A DNA stretch of 64,000 bases from Curtobacterium sp. VKM Ac-2922 (GCF_022815645.1 NZ_JALGRO010000009.1:130102-194101); one strand, 5' to 3'. Positions 49,252 to 58,395 are shown, numbered from the stretch's first letter. Translations and numbers: made by a program. The notes: generated by a model from the sequence alone, not told the origin.

Positions 49252-49932
49252 TCAGCGCAGCCAGCGGTACTCGTACTCCGGGCGGCCGGGGCCGCTGTGC
49301 CGGACGTCCTTGTCGGCCTGCCCGGCGGTGATCAGGTGCTCGAGGTACCGCCGCGCCGTCACGCGCGACGTGCCCGTCGCGTCCGCCACCTCGGTCGCCG
49401 AGACGCCAGCGGCGGACGCCATCAGCACCGCCTGCACGGCCTCGAGGGTCTCGCGCGCGATCCCCTTCGCCAGCTCCGACGGCACGGACGAGCGCAGGCT
49501 GCCCAGGCGCTGGTCGATGTCGGCCTGCGACAGTGACCGGCGGTCCTCGAAGCCGCGCCGGAACTCGCGGTAGGTCGTCAACCGCTCGGCGAAGGTGCGG
49601 TAGCTGAACGGCTTGACCAGGTACTGCACGATGCCCAACGCGATCGCGTTCTTCACGCCCCGTGCGTCGTGCGCGGCGGTCACCGCGATCACGTCGACGG
49701 CGGACCCGGCGGTCCGCAGGGCGCGGACGAGCTGGAGGCCGTGGGCATCGGGCAGGGTGAAGTCCAGCAACACGAGATCCGGCTGTTCGGCCTGCACCGC
49801 CGCCAGCATGGCACGTCCGGTGGCCGCGGACCCGACCACGGTGAACCCCTCGAGTCGCGCCACGTAGGCGGCGTGCGCCTCGGCCGTGAGCGGCTCGTCC
49901 TCGACGATGAGCACGCGGATCGTCTCGGTCAT
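49252..49932 (-). CDS. CitB/DcuR-type response regulator
   Basis: This 226-residue regulator has a receiver domain with VEDEP near residue 10, D57 (LLDFTLPDAHG) and K109 region (LVKPFSYRTFAERL), followed by a helical linker and a C-terminal winged helix (about 175-226, ATGTSRVTARRYLEHLI). This fits CitB/DcuR regulators of dicarboxylate or citrate uptake. ATG 49932 overlaps the sensor kinase stop (ATGA). The divergent dctA gene beyond the kinase is the obvious target. Confidence 0.88.
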   Translation of the reverse strand: MTETIRVLIVEDEPLTAEAHAAYVARLEGFTVVGSAATGRAMLAAVQAEQPDLVLLDFTLPDAHGLQLVRALRTAGSAVDVIAVTAAHDARGVKNAIALGIVQYLVKPFSYRTFAERLTTYREFRRGFEDRRSLSQADIDQRLGSLRSSVPSELAKGIARETLEAVQAVLMASAAGVSATEVADATGTSRVTARRYLEHLITAGQADKDVRHSGPGRPEYEYRWLR

Positions 49933-51614
49933 GCGGGCACCTGCTTCGCCGCGACGTCGACCACGAAGCTGCTGCCCGTGGGGCCGGTGACGACGGTGAT
50001 GTCGCCGCCGATCCGGGTGACCGTCGCGCGCACCAGGTCGAGACCGATCCCCCGGCCCTCCGGGCCCGCCGGCTTGGTCGACCAACCGCGTTCGTACGCC
50101 GTGTCGACGTCGTCGATGCCCGGGCCGTTGTCTGCGACCGTGAGCCGGGTGCCGCCGTCCGTCGTCGTCGCCACCGTGACGGTGACGCGCGAGCCGGGGC
50201 GGCCCCCTGTCGGCAGGTGCTGCTGATCGGTGACGGCGTCGAGGGCGTTGTCGATGAGGTTGCCGACCACGGTGATGAAGTCCGCCGCGGCGATCGGCAG
50301 CGCGCCGTGCAGGGCGGTCGTGTCGATCGCCAGGTCGACCCCGCGCTCGTGCGCCTGGGCGCGCTTGCCGTGCAGGACCGCGACGACGACGTCGGCGGTG
50401 GTGACGTCGTCGATGTGGGAGCCGGCGTGGGGGCGCTCGTCCACGTGGGCGTCGGTGTGGTCGCGTGCTTTCGCGTCCGCGCGGGGGTCGGTGTCGCCGT
50501 TCCGGTCGATCTCGTCGGACGCGAACCGGATCGCCTCGTCCACACGTCCGAGCTCCATGAGCGCCACGACGGCGTGCATCCGGTTGGCGAACTCGTGCGT
50601 CTGCGACCGCAGGGCGTCGGTGAGGGTCCGTGTGGCGGCGAGCTCGCCGGACAGGTGCAGCAGCTCGGTGTGGTCGCGGATCGTCGCCACCGTGCCGATC
50701 GGTCGGGCGGACCCGCGCGCGAACGCCATCTCCTGGTTGACCACGAGCACGCGGTCCGTCGACACGTGGGTCTCGTCGACGGCACGGTCGCCGGAACCGA
50801 GGACGTCGCGGAGCCCCTCGGGGACGTCGAGCGAGGCGGCCGGGATCGGCTGCTGGGGATCGGCGGGCTCCGGCAGGTGCAGCAGCTCGGCGGCCCGGTC
50901 GTTGTACAGCACGACCTGGCCGGCTCGGTCGATCACGACGAGTCCCTCGTGGACGGAGTGCAACACGCCCTCGTACGACGCGAACACCCGGGCGAGTTCT
51001 TCGGGGCCACGTCCCGCGGTCACCCGGTTGAGGTACCGGCTGAGCAGCCACGAGAACAGCGCCGACACCGCGACGATCGCCAGGGCCAGGGCGATCACGG
51101 ACACCAGACGGGGCACCAGCGCGGCGCCGATGTTCGCGACCGTGACCCCGGCCGCGACCAGCCCGACCACCCGGCCGTCCGAGTCGGTGATCGGTGTCAC
51201 CGCGCGGACCGAGGGCCCGAGCGTGCCGGCGAACGTCTCGGTGAAGGTCCGACCCGCAAGCGCGGGTGCGATCGTTCCCTGGAACGGCCGACCGATCTCG
51301 GAGCGGTCCGGGTGCGTGTACCGGGTGCGGTCCGGCGCCATGATCGTGATGAAGTCCGTGTGCGTCGTCCGCATCAGGTCGAGCGCGTAGGGCTCGAGCC
51401 GGGCGGACGGGTCGCTGCCCTCGACCTGGTCGACCACGAACGGGTTGCGGGCGATCGCGACCGCGACGACGGTGGACCGGTCGGCAGCATCCGCCGCGAG
51501 GTCCGCGCGGGCCGAGTGCCAGCTCCAGGCCCCGCCGACCGCCACCCCGACGACGACGAACAGCAGTTGCAGCGCGAAGAGCCGTCTGGCGATGCTCCAT
51601 CGTCTCGGTGCCAC
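49929..51614 (-). CDS. CitA/DcuS-type sensor histidine kinase
   Basis: This 561-residue kinase has a first membrane helix (about 12-33), an extracytoplasmic PAS-like sensor of 140 residues, a second helix (about 172-195), a cytosolic PAS (about 215-320), the H-box SQTHEFANRMHAV with H340, and an ATPase domain with NLIDNALDAV and GRGIGLDLV. This is the CitA/DcuS layout for sensing C4-dicarboxylates or citrate. GTG 51614 follows GAGGAGGGTCGCACA. The gene runs divergently from dctA with 188 bases between them. Confidence 0.9.
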   Translation of the reverse strand: MAPRRWSIARRLFALQLLFVVVGVAVGGAWSWHSARADLAADAADRSTVVAVAIARNPFVVDQVEGSDPSARLEPYALDLMRTTHTDFITIMAPDRTRYTHPDRSEIGRPFQGTIAPALAGRTFTETFAGTLGPSVRAVTPITDSDGRVVGLVAAGVTVANIGAALVPRLVSVIALALAIVAVSALFSWLLSRYLNRVTAGRGPEELARVFASYEGVLHSVHEGLVVIDRAGQVVLYNDRAAELLHLPEPADPQQPIPAASLDVPEGLRDVLGSGDRAVDETHVSTDRVLVVNQEMAFARGSARPIGTVATIRDHTELLHLSGELAATRTLTDALRSQTHEFANRMHAVVALMELGRVDEAIRFASDEIDRNGDTDPRADAKARDHTDAHVDERPHAGSHIDDVTTADVVVAVLHGKRAQAHERGVDLAIDTTALHGALPIAAADFITVVGNLIDNALDAVTDQQHLPTGGRPGSRVTVTVATTTDGGTRLTVADNGPGIDDVDTAYERGWSTKPAGPEGRGIGLDLVRATVTRIGGDITVVTGPTGSSFVVDVAAKQVPA

Positions 51615-51802
51615 TGTGCGACCCTCCTCGCTCCGTTGCGGGACCACCATCCTCGTGCATGACGGACGTTCCTGCTGCGATCCGTGAACGCAATGAACGC
51701 AAGTCACGGAACAGGACCGATCCGCGCGAAGGTGGGCGCGCTCCCGAAGAGCACGAGCCGACCGGAGCGACGCAGCCCCGGTCCTGACGACAAGGAAGTC
51801 TC

Positions 51803-53242
51803 ATGGCATCGATGCACTCGTCCCCCGCACGGCCCGGTCGGCGCCGCCGGCTGGACCGCTCGCACTGGCTGTACATCGCCGTCATCGTGGCGGTCGCTGC
51901 CGGCATCGTCGTGGGACTCACCGCGCCGACGTTCGCCGTCGGGCTCAAGCCCATCGGCGACGGCTTCATCGCGCTGATCAAGATGATGATCGCGCCGGTG
52001 ATCTTCTGCACGATCGTGCTCGGCGTCGGCTCGATCGCCAAGGCAGCGACGGTCGGCAAGGTCGGCGGCCTCGCGCTCGGGTACTTCGTCGTGATGTCGA
52101 CCTTCGCGCTCGCGATCGGGCTGGTCGTCGGCAACCTCATCCACCCCGGCGACCACCTGGAGATGTCGAACGCGCAGTACGAGCTGCCGGCCGGCACGAG
52201 CGAGGACGCGTCCTCGACGAGCGGCTTCCTGCTCGGGATCATCCCCGCGACGCTGGTGTCCTCGCTGACCAGCGGCAGCATCCTGCAGACACTGTTCGTC
52301 GCGCTGCTGGTCGGGTTCGCGCTCCAGGCGATGGGTCCCAAGGCTGCACCGATCCTGACCGGTGTGCGCCACCTGCAGGCGCTGGTGTTCCGCATCCTGG
52401 CGATGGTGATGTGGGTCGCTCCGGTCGGTGCGTTCGGCGCGATCGCGGCCGTGGTCGGCGCCACCGGGGTCTCGGCCCTCGTCGCCCTCGGCACGCTGAT
52501 GATCGCTTTCTACATCACCTGCATCGTGTTCGTCGTCGGGGTGCTCGGCACGCTGCTGCGGGTCGTCACCGGCGTGAACATCTTCCGGCTCATGAAGTAC
52601 CTGGGCCGCGAGTACCTGCTGATCGTGTCGACGTCCTCGAGCGAGGTCAGCCTGCCCCGGCTCATCGCGAAGATGGAGCACCTGGGCGTCTCGAAGCCCG
52701 TCGTCGGCGTCACCGTCCCGACCGGCTACTCGTTCAACCTCGACGGCACGGCCATCTACCTGACGATGTCCTCGCTGTTCATCGCGAACGCCCTCGGCAC
52801 ACCGCTGAACATCCCCGAGCAGATCTCGCTGCTGGTCTTCATGATCATCGCCTCGAAGGGTGCCGCCGGCGTCACCGGGGCCGGACTCGCGACCTTGGCC
52901 GGCGGCCTGCAGGCGCACCGCCCGGACCTGGTCAACGGCGTCGGCCTGATCGTCGGCATCGACCGGTTCATGTCCGAGGCACGGGCGCTGACGAACTTCA
53001 CCGGCAACGCGGTCGCCACGGTGCTGGTCGGCACGTGGACCCGGCAGATCGACAAGGACCAGGTCGAGCGCGTGCTGTCCGGGACGGCACCGTTCGACGA
53101 GCGCACCATGTCGGCCGACGACCACGGCACACCGACCGACACCGAGTCCACCCCCGGTGCTGCCGGAGAACGGATCTCGACCGAGGCCGTCCGCACCATC
53201 GTCGACCCGGAGCACTCGTCCGCCGCGGCCGACCGCCGCTGA
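51803..53242 (+). CDS. dctA: C4-dicarboxylate:cation symporter DctA
   Basis: This 479-residue protein of the DAACS family has eight helices with two re-entrant loops, and the motif set STSSSEVSLPRLIAKME near 273 and PTGYSFNLDGTAIYLTM near 305, in which the Ser-rich hairpin and the NLDGT form the substrate and sodium or proton site. It would import succinate, fumarate or malate. ATG 51803 begins it. The divergent CitA/CitB-type pair probably regulates it. The C-terminus is a disordered acidic tail. Confidence 0.92.
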   Translation: MASMHSSPARPGRRRRLDRSHWLYIAVIVAVAAGIVVGLTAPTFAVGLKPIGDGFIALIKMMIAPVIFCTIVLGVGSIAKAATVGKVGGLALGYFVVMSTFALAIGLVVGNLIHPGDHLEMSNAQYELPAGTSEDASSTSGFLLGIIPATLVSSLTSGSILQTLFVALLVGFALQAMGPKAAPILTGVRHLQALVFRILAMVMWVAPVGAFGAIAAVVGATGVSALVALGTLMIAFYITCIVFVVGVLGTLLRVVTGVNIFRLMKYLGREYLLIVSTSSSEVSLPRLIAKMEHLGVSKPVVGVTVPTGYSFNLDGTAIYLTMSSLFIANALGTPLNIPEQISLLVFMIIASKGAAGVTGAGLATLAGGLQAHRPDLVNGVGLIVGIDRFMSEARALTNFTGNAVATVLVGTWTRQIDKDQVERVLSGTAPFDERTMSADDHGTPTDTESTPGAAGERISTEAVRTIVDPEHSSAAADRR

Positions 53243-53367
53243 CCGGCTCGGTGACCGCGGCCGGCTCCGCGCACCGGGTGCCCGTCACGAGCGGCAGCTG
53301 ACACCGCGCGGACGCCGCGTGCGGGGATCGTCCTGCACCGGGCGTCGCACTGGACGGACGGTGTTCG

Positions 53368-53793
53368 ATGGGCCGCATGCTGTCCCTGACCTACTCCAGC
53401 GTCGCCACGAGCACCCTCGAACCCGCCGACCTGACCGCGCTGCTCACGCAGAGCCGTGCGTCGAACGAGCACACCGGCATCACCGGCATGCTGCTGTTCC
53501 GGAACGGCTACTTCCTGCAGGTGCTCGAGGGGCCTGACGCCCAGGTCCGGCAGAAGATGCGCACCATCCGCGACGACCCCCGGCACACCAAGGTCACCGT
53601 GCTGCTGGAGGAGGTCATCCAGGACCGAGAGTTCCCAGAGTGGACGATGGGCTTCCCGTCCGAGCAGGAGCTCGAGGACGTGCCGGGGTACCGCGCGACG
53701 TTCGACGACCTCGATGCGCACGACGGCGACGCGATGTCCGCGGTTCCCGCGGTCCGTCAGCTGGTGCGCTGGTTCCGCCAGCGCGCCGCCTGA
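53368..53793 (+). CDS. BLUF-domain blue-light sensor
   Basis: This 141-residue protein is one BLUF domain with a short tail. FAD-binding residues are visible: Y9 in SLTYSSV, N33 in SNEHTGITGMLLF, Q51 in FLQVLEG, plus W92 and M94 in EWTMGF. Light would shift the hydrogen bonds around Q51 and signal to a partner. No EAL, cyclase or other output domain is fused. ATG 53368 is used; ATG 53377 also fits. It converges on a P-loop kinase gene, with no obvious partner next to it. Confidence 0.88.
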   Translation: MGRMLSLTYSSVATSTLEPADLTALLTQSRASNEHTGITGMLLFRNGYFLQVLEGPDAQVRQKMRTIRDDPRHTKVTVLLEEVIQDREFPEWTMGFPSEQELEDVPGYRATFDDLDAHDGDAMSAVPAVRQLVRWFRQRAA

Positions 53794-53804
53794 CCCGACC
53801 GCCC

Positions 53805-54302
53805 TCAGGCGCTGAGCCACACCGCGCGGACGCGGTCCAGCTGTTGGTCGACGCTGAGGGCCCCGACGTCGAGCACCACGTCGACGGGCGGCGGCGCAGC
53901 CGTCATCCGGTGCAGCAGCGTGAACTCGTCGTCCGTCAGGTACACCGGCCTGGTCGCCGCACGCTCGCGGGCAGCGTCGAGCGTGATGGCCAAGTGGACG
54001 ACGAGGCACCCCGGCAGAGCGCTCCGGTAGCGCGGGAGCGTTGCATGCGTCACGACGTCCGCCACCACGACGTCGAACCCGTCCCTGAGCAGGTTCCGCG
54101 CGACGGCGCTGACGTTCTCCGTCGCCAGCAGGTGCTGCGCGCGGCCCTCGTCCCCGGACCAGAGCGGCGCATCGCCCGCGACGACGAACTGTCGCACGTC
54201 GTCGGCGTCGATGAACGCGGCGCGCTCACGTTCGAGGGCCAGGGCACTCCCGCAGGTCGTCTTCCCGACGGCGGGACCCCCGGTCAGGATCAACGGTCGC
54301 AT
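53805..54302 (-). CDS. P-loop kinase-like ATPase
   Basis: This 165-residue protein starts MRPLILTGGPAVGKTTCG with a Walker A at residues 8-16, and keeps a DVVVADVVT-type Walker B region near 76 and an Arg-rich lid (ARERAATRP). Length and layout fit small AAA_33/shikimate-kinase-like nucleotide or metabolite kinases. Substrate is unknown. ATG 54302 is divergent from a short leaderless frame and the acetyltransferase at 54470. The tail end faces the BLUF gene. Confidence 0.78.
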   Translation of the reverse strand: MRPLILTGGPAVGKTTCGSALALERERAAFIDADDVRQFVVAGDAPLWSGDEGRAQHLLATENVSAVARNLLRDGFDVVVADVVTHATLPRYRSALPGCLVVHLAITLDAARERAATRPVYLTDDEFTLLHRMTAAPPPVDVVLDVGALSVDQQLDRVRAVWLSA

Positions 54303-54337
54303 CGCGTCGAGTCCTTCCGTGGCGTCGAGGACGGCGG

Positions 54338-54343
54338 TACCGT
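54338..54343 (+). promoter_or_regulatory. Probable -10 box for a short leader frame
   Basis: TACCGT ends seven bases before the ATG of an 11-residue frame (54351-54386), the same spacing as at other leaderless starts here. Confidence 0.45.
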
Positions 54344-54350
54344 CCTCAGC

Positions 54351-54386
54351 ATGGACTGCTTCGCGAGCTGGCGCACCCGCCGCTGA
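54351..54386 (+). CDS. Possible 11-residue leader peptide (MDCFASWRTRR)
   Basis: A complete short frame begins at ATG 54351, directly at the expected transcript start, and ends with TGA at 54386, 83 bases before the acetyltransferase ATG. It has one Cys, one Trp and four basic residues at the end. Short leaderless peptides upstream of genes can control them by translation-coupled attenuation; nothing here proves it. Chance occurrence is possible. Confidence 0.3.
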   Translation: MDCFASWRTRR

Positions 54387-54469
54387 GGGAACGGCCGTCC
54401 CGGCCGCACACCCTCCCCACGACCCCGCCGGGAGGACTCCTTCAGCATGCTCACGAAAGGCACACCCCC

Positions 54470-54967
54470 ATGCACGTCCGCGACAGCACGACGTCCGATC
54501 TGCCAGCGCTCGTCGACCTGACGATCGAGGTCTTCCGGCCGCTCTTCACGGGATCGCTCCTGGAACTCCGTCCCGAGGTCACCCGGCACGACCACGGGCA
54601 GTGGGAGGACGACTACCGGGCGGAGGTCCCGTCCCTGCTCGACCCCGAACACGAGCGCTTCATCACGCTCGCCGAGGTCGACGGTCGCATCGCCGGGTTC
54701 GTCGGATGGGACGTCATCGACAGCACCTCCGGGCGATTCGAGATGGTCGCCGTCCATCCCGCAGCTCGGCGCACCGGTGTGGCACGGACGCTGTGCGCGA
54801 CCGTCATCGACCGCCTGCAGGAGCGCGGCGTCGAGGTCGTCCACATCGGCACCGGTGGCGACGACTTCCACGCACCGGCCCGAGCGCTCTACGAGTCGCT
54901 CGGGTTCACGGCGCTGCCGACGGTCGACTACGCGCGCGCACTGTCGGGGTCCGGCAGCGGCCGCTGA
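54470..54967 (+). CDS. GNAT-family N-acetyltransferase
   Basis: This 165-residue enzyme shows the GNAT core with VHPAARRTGVARTLCATVI (about 88-106), the acetyl-CoA pyrophosphate-binding turn, and a C-terminal YESLGFTALPTVDYARAL. It would acetylate an unknown amine. ATG 54470 follows AAAGG nine bases upstream. A possible 11-residue leader frame precedes it. A hairpin of the repeat family ends the transcript, facing the cyclophilin-like lipoprotein gene. Confidence 0.87.
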   Translation: MHVRDSTTSDLPALVDLTIEVFRPLFTGSLLELRPEVTRHDHGQWEDDYRAEVPSLLDPEHERFITLAEVDGRIAGFVGWDVIDSTSGRFEMVAVHPAARRTGVARTLCATVIDRLQERGVEVVHIGTGGDDFHAPARALYESLGFTALPTVDYARALSGSGSGR

Positions 54968-54982
54968 CCGCGACCAGCTGAC

Positions 54983-55024
54983 GGACAGGAGGCGCGGTGC
55001 CAGCTGGCACCGGTCCTCCTGTCC
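54983..55024. terminator. Hairpin of the hairpin family after the acetyltransferase
   Basis: GGACAGGAGG pairs with CCTCCTGTCC, enclosing an inner GGTGCCAGCTGGCACC palindrome. It sits between convergent stops. Confidence 0.78.
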
Positions 55025-55043
55025 GGTGGTCAGCGCGACCCGA

Positions 55044-55571
55044 TCACCGGTCGCGTTCGATACGGACCGAGAACGTGCCCTGCTGGTCCGCGACCAGGTC
55101 GGTGGGGCCGTCGAAGGTGCCGATCCGGATGATGCCGGGGAACGCTCCGACGTCGCCGTTGTAGAGCACCAGGTCGGCCTGGGGTGCGTAGTAGCCGATG
55201 TCGCCCGGCTCGGGATCCCCGCGCTCGGGGGCACCGGTCGTGTCGAGCGGGGTGTCGAGGTGGCTGGTCTTCTCGAGGTCGTCGTGGGGGCCGAACCGCA
55301 GGGTCACCGGCAGTCGCGAGACCAGGTCGCGCGCGGTCGGGTTGTCGGCCAGCGTGCCGGTGGTGGTCGTGCCGCCGATCGTCAGGCGGATCGGGGTGGT
55401 GCCTCCTGGCTCGGGAGCCGCGCTGCCGCTCCGTGACGCGCTCGAGGACGGCGCACCGGTGGCGGGATCACTCGGCGACGAACCGCTCGCGGTCGAGCAC
55501 CCGGCGACAGCGATCGATGCGGCGGCCACGGACAGGGCGGACAGGGTCCGAGCGTGACGGGAAGGGGTCAT
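55044..55571 (-). CDS. Cyclophilin-like fold lipoprotein
   Basis: This 175-residue protein has a lipobox near residue 25 (AVAGC), a Ser/Pro linker and a compact domain resembling the cyclophilin-like family (LRFGPHDDLEKTSHL, then PGDIGYYAPQADLVLYNGD). These domains are common in bacterial uptake or envelope proteins and lack the proline isomerase residues of cyclophilin. ATG 55571 is used; the frame extends much further without homology. It is convergent with the acetyltransferase and divergent from the XRE regulator. Confidence 0.75.
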   Translation of the reverse strand: MTPSRHARTLSALSVAAASIAVAGCSTASGSSPSDPATGAPSSSASRSGSAAPEPGGTTPIRLTIGGTTTTGTLADNPTARDLVSRLPVTLRFGPHDDLEKTSHLDTPLDTTGAPERGDPEPGDIGYYAPQADLVLYNGDVGAFPGIIRIGTFDGPTDLVADQQGTFSVRIERDR

Positions 55572-55645
55572 GCGTCCACGGTAGGAGTGCGCCAGCGGGT
55601 GCTGGGGTTCCCCGTCGTGGCACCCTTCCGGACCCGCATCGGGCC

Positions 55646-55651
55646 TACGGT
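55646..55651 (+). promoter_or_regulatory. Probable -10 box for the XRE regulator
   Basis: TACGGT ends seven bases before ATG 55659, with only GCGGTGGC-type sequence between and no distinct ribosome binding site. Confidence 0.45.
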
Positions 55652-55658
55652 CGGTGGC

Positions 55659-56531
55659 ATGACGAACAACCCAGAGGTCCGCGACTTCCTGACGTCGCGT
55701 CGCGCCCGGGTGCGACCGGAACAGGTCGACCTGCCCGGCGGCCCCGGACGACGCGTGCCGGGGCTGCGTCGCGGCGAGGTCGCGATGCTCGCCGGTGTCA
55801 GCGTGGAGTACTACGCCCGCATCGAGCGCGGCGAACTGGGCGGGGTCACGGACGTCGTCCTCGAGGCGATCGCCGCAGCGCTGCGGTTCGACGAGTCCGA
55901 ACGCGCGCACCTGTTCGACCTGGCTCGGACGGCGAACAGCTCGCCGGTCCGCCAGCGTCGTGCGGCGTCCGGTGCTGCTGCCCTGCGCCCGTCGATGCGG
56001 TTCGTCGTGGACGCGATCACCGACGCCGTCGCCTTCGTGCAGAACGGCCGGCTGGACATCGTCGCCGCGAACCCGCTGTGCCGGGCGCTGTACGCGGACG
56101 TGTTCGCGGCCGAACCGGACCAGCCGAACTTCGCGCGCTTCAACTTCCTGCACCAGGACCGTTCGCGCCGCTTCTACACGGACTGGGACGGCGCTGCCGA
56201 CACCTCGGTCGCGATGCTGCGGACTGCGTCGGGGCAGAACCCGCACGACAAGGGGTTGCAGGAGCTGATCGGTGAGCTCAGCACCCGCAGCGACGACTTC
56301 CGGGCGAAGTGGGCCAAGCACGACGTCCGGCTGCACGGCTCCGGGCTGAAGACGTTCCGGCACCCGCTGGTCGGCGACGTCGAGCTGTCCTTCGAGAACC
56401 TGGCGCCGATCGAGGGTGCCGGTCTGAACCTGCTCGTGTACACCGCCGAGCCGGGATCGCGGAACGCCGAGGCCCTGCAGCTGCTGGCGAACTGGAGTCG
56501 GACCGAGGCCGTCACCGGGGCGCAGTCGTGA
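55659..56531 (+). CDS. XRE-family regulator with MmyB-like ligand domain
   Basis: This 290-residue protein has an N-terminal helix-turn-helix (about 35-60, RRGEVAMLAGVSVEYYARIERG) and a C-terminal MmyB-like domain (about 105-275, with PSMRFVVDAITDAVAFVQNG) that often binds fatty acids or other ligands. It likely represses the co-transcribed MFS exporter. ATG 55659 lies at leaderless spacing from TACGGT. Its stop overlaps the GTG of the MFS gene (GTGA). Confidence 0.87.
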   Translation: MTNNPEVRDFLTSRRARVRPEQVDLPGGPGRRVPGLRRGEVAMLAGVSVEYYARIERGELGGVTDVVLEAIAAALRFDESERAHLFDLARTANSSPVRQRRAASGAAALRPSMRFVVDAITDAVAFVQNGRLDIVAANPLCRALYADVFAAEPDQPNFARFNFLHQDRSRRFYTDWDGAADTSVAMLRTASGQNPHDKGLQELIGELSTRSDDFRAKWAKHDVRLHGSGLKTFRHPLVGDVELSFENLAPIEGAGLNLLVYTAEPGSRNAEALQLLANWSRTEAVTGAQS

Positions 56532-57733
56532 CGCGGCTGCCGTTCCTGGTCTACGTCCTGGCGCTCGGCACGTTCCTGATGATCACGTCGGAGTTCGTCG
56601 TGGCTGGGATCCTGCCCGAGATCGCCGGCGACCTGCGGATCTCGTTGGCGCACACCGGTCTGCTGATCACGGTGTTCGCCGTCGGGATGATCGTCGGCAG
56701 TCCGACGATGACGCTGCTGACCCTGCGGATGCCGAAGCGCCTGACGCTCGTGCTCGCCCTGGTGGTGTTCGTCATCGGCCACGTCGTCGTCGCGACCGGG
56801 TCGCACTTCGGCACGCTGCTCGCCGCCCGGTTCCTGACGGCACTGGCTGCCGGGGCGTTCTGGGCGGTCTCCGCCGTGGTGGCCTCGGACGCCGCCGGCC
56901 CTGGGCTCGGTTCACGCGCTCAGGGGATCGTCGGAGCGGGCGGGTCGCTCGGCACCGTCATCGGCGTGCCGGTCGGCGCGGTGCTCGCGCAGCTGCTCGG
57001 GTGGCGCGGGACGTTCTGGGCCATCGCCGCAGCCGCCGTCGTGGCTGCGGTGCTGGTCGCCCGGTTCGTGCCGCACAGCCGCGTGACGGGCACGGTGTCG
57101 ATCCGTGGGCAGTTCGCCGGGCTGCGGTCGGGGCGGTTGTGGCTCGTGCTGGCCGCCTGCGCGACGACGTCCGGTGGTGTGGTGGCGGCCTACTCGTACA
57201 TCGCGCCGCTGCTCACCGACCAGGCCGGAGTCACCTCGGCCGCCGTACCGCTCGTCCTCACCGGCTTCGGTGTCGGCTCCTTCGTCGGCACAGTGCTCGG
57301 CGGCCGGCTGGGCGACCGGCACCCGCACCTGGTGACCGTCATCACGCCTGCGGTCAGCACGGTGCTGCTGCTGGGCATCGGGACCGTGTCCGGGCTGCCG
57401 TGGGTGACGACGGCGCTCATGGTCGTGCTCGGGCTGTTCGGCCTCAGCGCGAACGGCGTGCTCATCCACCTGGCGGTCCGCGCTGCCGGGTCAGCCGCGA
57501 CGCTCGGGTCGGCGTTCACGGTGTCGTCGTTCAACCTCGGCACCGCGGTGGGCACCGCGATCGCCGGCGCGACGCTCGGCGCACTCGGGGTCGCGGGGCC
57601 GGCGCTCATCGGCGCGGTGATCGTGGCGCTGACCGTCGTGCCGACGCTCGTGCTGGCACGGGTCGCGCTGCGGGACAGCCGTGGTGCCGCCGCTGGCGAG
57701 CCGGCGCAGGACACGATCGACGCCCGGGCCTGA
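56528..57733 (+). CDS. MFS drug exporter (DHA1/Cmx type)
   Basis: This 401-residue protein has 12 membrane helices, with the A-motif region GDRHPH in the central loop and MITSEFVVAGILPEIAGDL near the start, similar to Cmx and AraJ-like sugar or drug exporters. GTG 56528 overlaps the XRE regulator stop. Regulator-plus-exporter coupling suggests that the MmyB-like ligand or a related compound is what is exported. Stop is followed by a convergent acetyltransferase gene. Confidence 0.85.
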   Translation: MTRLPFLVYVLALGTFLMITSEFVVAGILPEIAGDLRISLAHTGLLITVFAVGMIVGSPTMTLLTLRMPKRLTLVLALVVFVIGHVVVATGSHFGTLLAARFLTALAAGAFWAVSAVVASDAAGPGLGSRAQGIVGAGGSLGTVIGVPVGAVLAQLLGWRGTFWAIAAAAVVAAVLVARFVPHSRVTGTVSIRGQFAGLRSGRLWLVLAACATTSGGVVAAYSYIAPLLTDQAGVTSAAVPLVLTGFGVGSFVGTVLGGRLGDRHPHLVTVITPAVSTVLLLGIGTVSGLPWVTTALMVVLGLFGLSANGVLIHLAVRAAGSAATLGSAFTVSSFNLGTAVGTAIAGATLGALGVAGPALIGAVIVALTVVPTLVLARVALRDSRGAAAGEPAQDTIDARA

Positions 57734-57735
57734 CG

Positions 57736-58329
57736 TCAGGTCGCGTGGTCCTCGAGCGTGACCCACTCCTCGTCGCGGACGTACCCGAGCGTGTCGCCCG
57801 CAGCCAGGATCGCGGCGTTGTCCATCGATCCTCCCGTGCGGAACCGGACCACGCCGTCGTCCAGGAGCGCAAGCAGTGACGCCGCCTTGACGGCCGTCCC
57901 CAGGCCCCGCCCGCGCCAGTCGCGATGCACCACCGTGAAGTCCGTTTCAGCCCGCCGACGCGTCTGATCGACGTCGACGTCGACGTACGTCATCGCGACG
58001 AGCTCGCCGTCCGCCTCGACGGCGCCGAACGCCCGCCGGGAGGCCGACGGCGTCGCACTCCGCTGGTCGAGCGGCGTGTGCTGGGTCGCCACGCTGCCGG
58101 GGTAGTCCCCGATCGTCGCGCGGTCGAGCCGGAGCACGGCGTCGACGTCTGCCGGCCCGAGCTCGCGGACGGTGCAGACCGCGTCGGCGACGAGCTGTCG
58201 GAATCGCGGGCGGTCGATGCGCGCCGCATCCAGGTGCGCGCCGAACGACCGCGCGACCACGACCCACCCCTGTGACTCCCGCGTGATGTGTTCCACGCTC
58301 TGCGCCGGCACCACGATCGTCTCCCCCAT
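57736..58329 (-). CDS. GNAT-family protein, diverged
   Basis: This 197-residue protein carries a GNAT fold with the acetyl-CoA turn in VVHRDWRGRGLGTAVKAASL near residue 137 and a typical C-terminal NAAILAAGDTLGYV. An N-terminal segment (about 1-45) is unlike most GNATs. ATG 58329 begins it; extended frames upstream lack homology. It converges on the MFS exporter and is divergent from another acetyltransferase gene 79 bases away. Confidence 0.75.
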   Translation of the reverse strand: MGETIVVPAQSVEHITRESQGWVVVARSFGAHLDAARIDRPRFRQLVADAVCTVRELGPADVDAVLRLDRATIGDYPGSVATQHTPLDQRSATPSASRRAFGAVEADGELVAMTYVDVDVDQTRRRAETDFTVVHRDWRGRGLGTAVKAASLLALLDDGVVRFRTGGSMDNAAILAAGDTLGYVRDEEWVTLEDHAT

Positions 58330-58395
58330 CCCACGATCCTCGCACGCGGTCCGCCGTCGCCGTCCCCTGCACCGAGACGACCGGAACGGCTTCGC

